Positions 5,761-6,085 of a stretch of DNA of 6,085 nt are shown here, one piece after another. The stretch comes from Actinomycetota bacterium (GTDB lineage: Bacteria; Actinomycetota; Actinomycetes; S36-B12; UBA5976), in contig JAPLBX010000005.1 in the NCBI GenBank assembly GCA_026392535.1, forward strand, positions 1 through 6,085. The letters are read 5' to 3'. The notes under the pieces were generated by a model. The model had not been told where the DNA came from, searched no databases, and was given only the letters and a program-made list of their open reading frames with translations. The translations under genes and the position numbers were made by a program. Position 1 is the stretch's first letter, and every line of letters starts with the position of its first letter.

Positions 5761-6069
5761 TTAAGGATAAATAAGCTTCCCATCACCATATTCACTGGTG
5801 ATTTCACTAATCACAATCTTGTATCCCTTGTACCAGTTATCTACTTTTTGCTTAGCGGATAGGTGTTGTGGATAACGTGCAAGTTGTTGGACTGATTCCA
5901 TATTTTCAAAGAAGTAGATTGCATTAGAAATAGTTTTGTCGGCTGAATAAAACGTGTGGTTACTTATAAATCCTGGCAGCGCTTTTGCATACTCTGCAAA
6001 TTGCTTGTCTAAAGTGTGGAACTCATCGTCGTAGGTTCCAGGCTCGAATACGAACTGACAGCAAATCAT
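5761..6069 (-). CDS. Antibiotic-biosynthesis-monooxygenase (ABM) domain-like small protein
   Basis: Product of 102 residues, the size of a single dimeric alpha-beta barrel. The pattern fits ABM-type proteins, a family including small cofactor-poor monooxygenases, HmoA/IsdG-like haem degraders and many uncharacterised members. It has a hydrophobic first strand (CCQFVFEPG), an amphipathic helix (DEFHTLDKQFAEYAKAL), then PGF, a strand with aromatic residues (SNAIYFFEN), a PQHLSAK turn with His69, and a last WYKGYKIVISEI strand. No substrate can be inferred, and the Asn/Trp/His triad of IsdG-type haem degraders cannot be assigned with confidence. ATG 6069 is preferred because it begins right before the first strand. 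The frame also stays open upstream through a TTG at 6084 to the window edge, so a longer N terminus is possible. No Shine-Dalgarno is visible in the 16 nt available. It is convergent with ssrA. Confidence 0.7.
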   Translation of the reverse strand: MICCQFVFEPGTYDDEFHTLDKQFAEYAKALPGFISNHTFYSADKTISNAIYFFENMESVQQLARYPQHLSAKQKVDNWYKGYKIVISEITSEYGDGKLIYP

Positions 6070-6085
6070 GTTAAGAGCATGCAAC

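Overview
The window looks like a chromosomal core region of a moderate-GC actinobacterium. The order prfB, ftsE, ftsX, a secreted M23 peptidase, smpB and ssrA (tmRNA), all on the + strand, is a classic actinobacterial arrangement, and the Tad-pilus-like genes just upstream of prfB fit it. Base composition is clearly below that of Streptomyces or Mycobacterium (roughly mid-40s % GC by eye). With the compact spacing, this makes a freshwater acI-type (Nanopelagicales-like) actinobacterium a reasonable guess. The lineage is inference, not something the sequence proves.

Layout: 1-227 is the 3' end of a TadE-like protein. 217-663 is a small TadG-like membrane-anchored protein overlapping it. prfB (695-1789) encodes peptide chain release factor 2 in one uninterrupted frame. 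After a 114-nt gap come ftsE (1904-2593), ftsX (2593-3501) and an M23 peptidase (3503-4717), packed with a 1-nt overlap and a 1-nt gap, which indicates one co-translated unit. smpB (4763-5239) follows after 45 nt, then the tmRNA gene ssrA (5352-5720). A strong hairpin terminator (5731-5758) separates ssrA from a convergent minus-strand gene (5761-6069) for a small antibiotic-biosynthesis-monooxygenase-like protein. No stretch over 300 nt lacks a gene.

Two functional modules are interleaved. FtsE (ATPase) and FtsX (transmembrane partner) control peptidoglycan cutting at the septum, and the adjacent secreted coiled-coil M23 protein is their probable periplasmic/extracytoplasmic partner. Its zinc and catalytic residues are intact, so it should be an enzyme rather than a degenerate EnvC-like activator. 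RF2, SmpB and tmRNA serve translation termination and rescue of stalled ribosomes. The tmRNA is readable in detail: acceptor stem, T arm, first pseudoknot, resume codon and a 12-residue tag ending in ALAA.

Expression signals fall into two styles. prfB and smpB lack a Shine-Dalgarno sequence but have a TANNNT -10-like hexamer 7-8 nt before the ATG, which suggests leaderless mRNAs. ftsE and the M23 gene have clear Shine-Dalgarno sequences. I found no mobile element, CRISPR array or obviously undescribed system; the region is largely conserved housekeeping DNA, and the findings are refinements of it.
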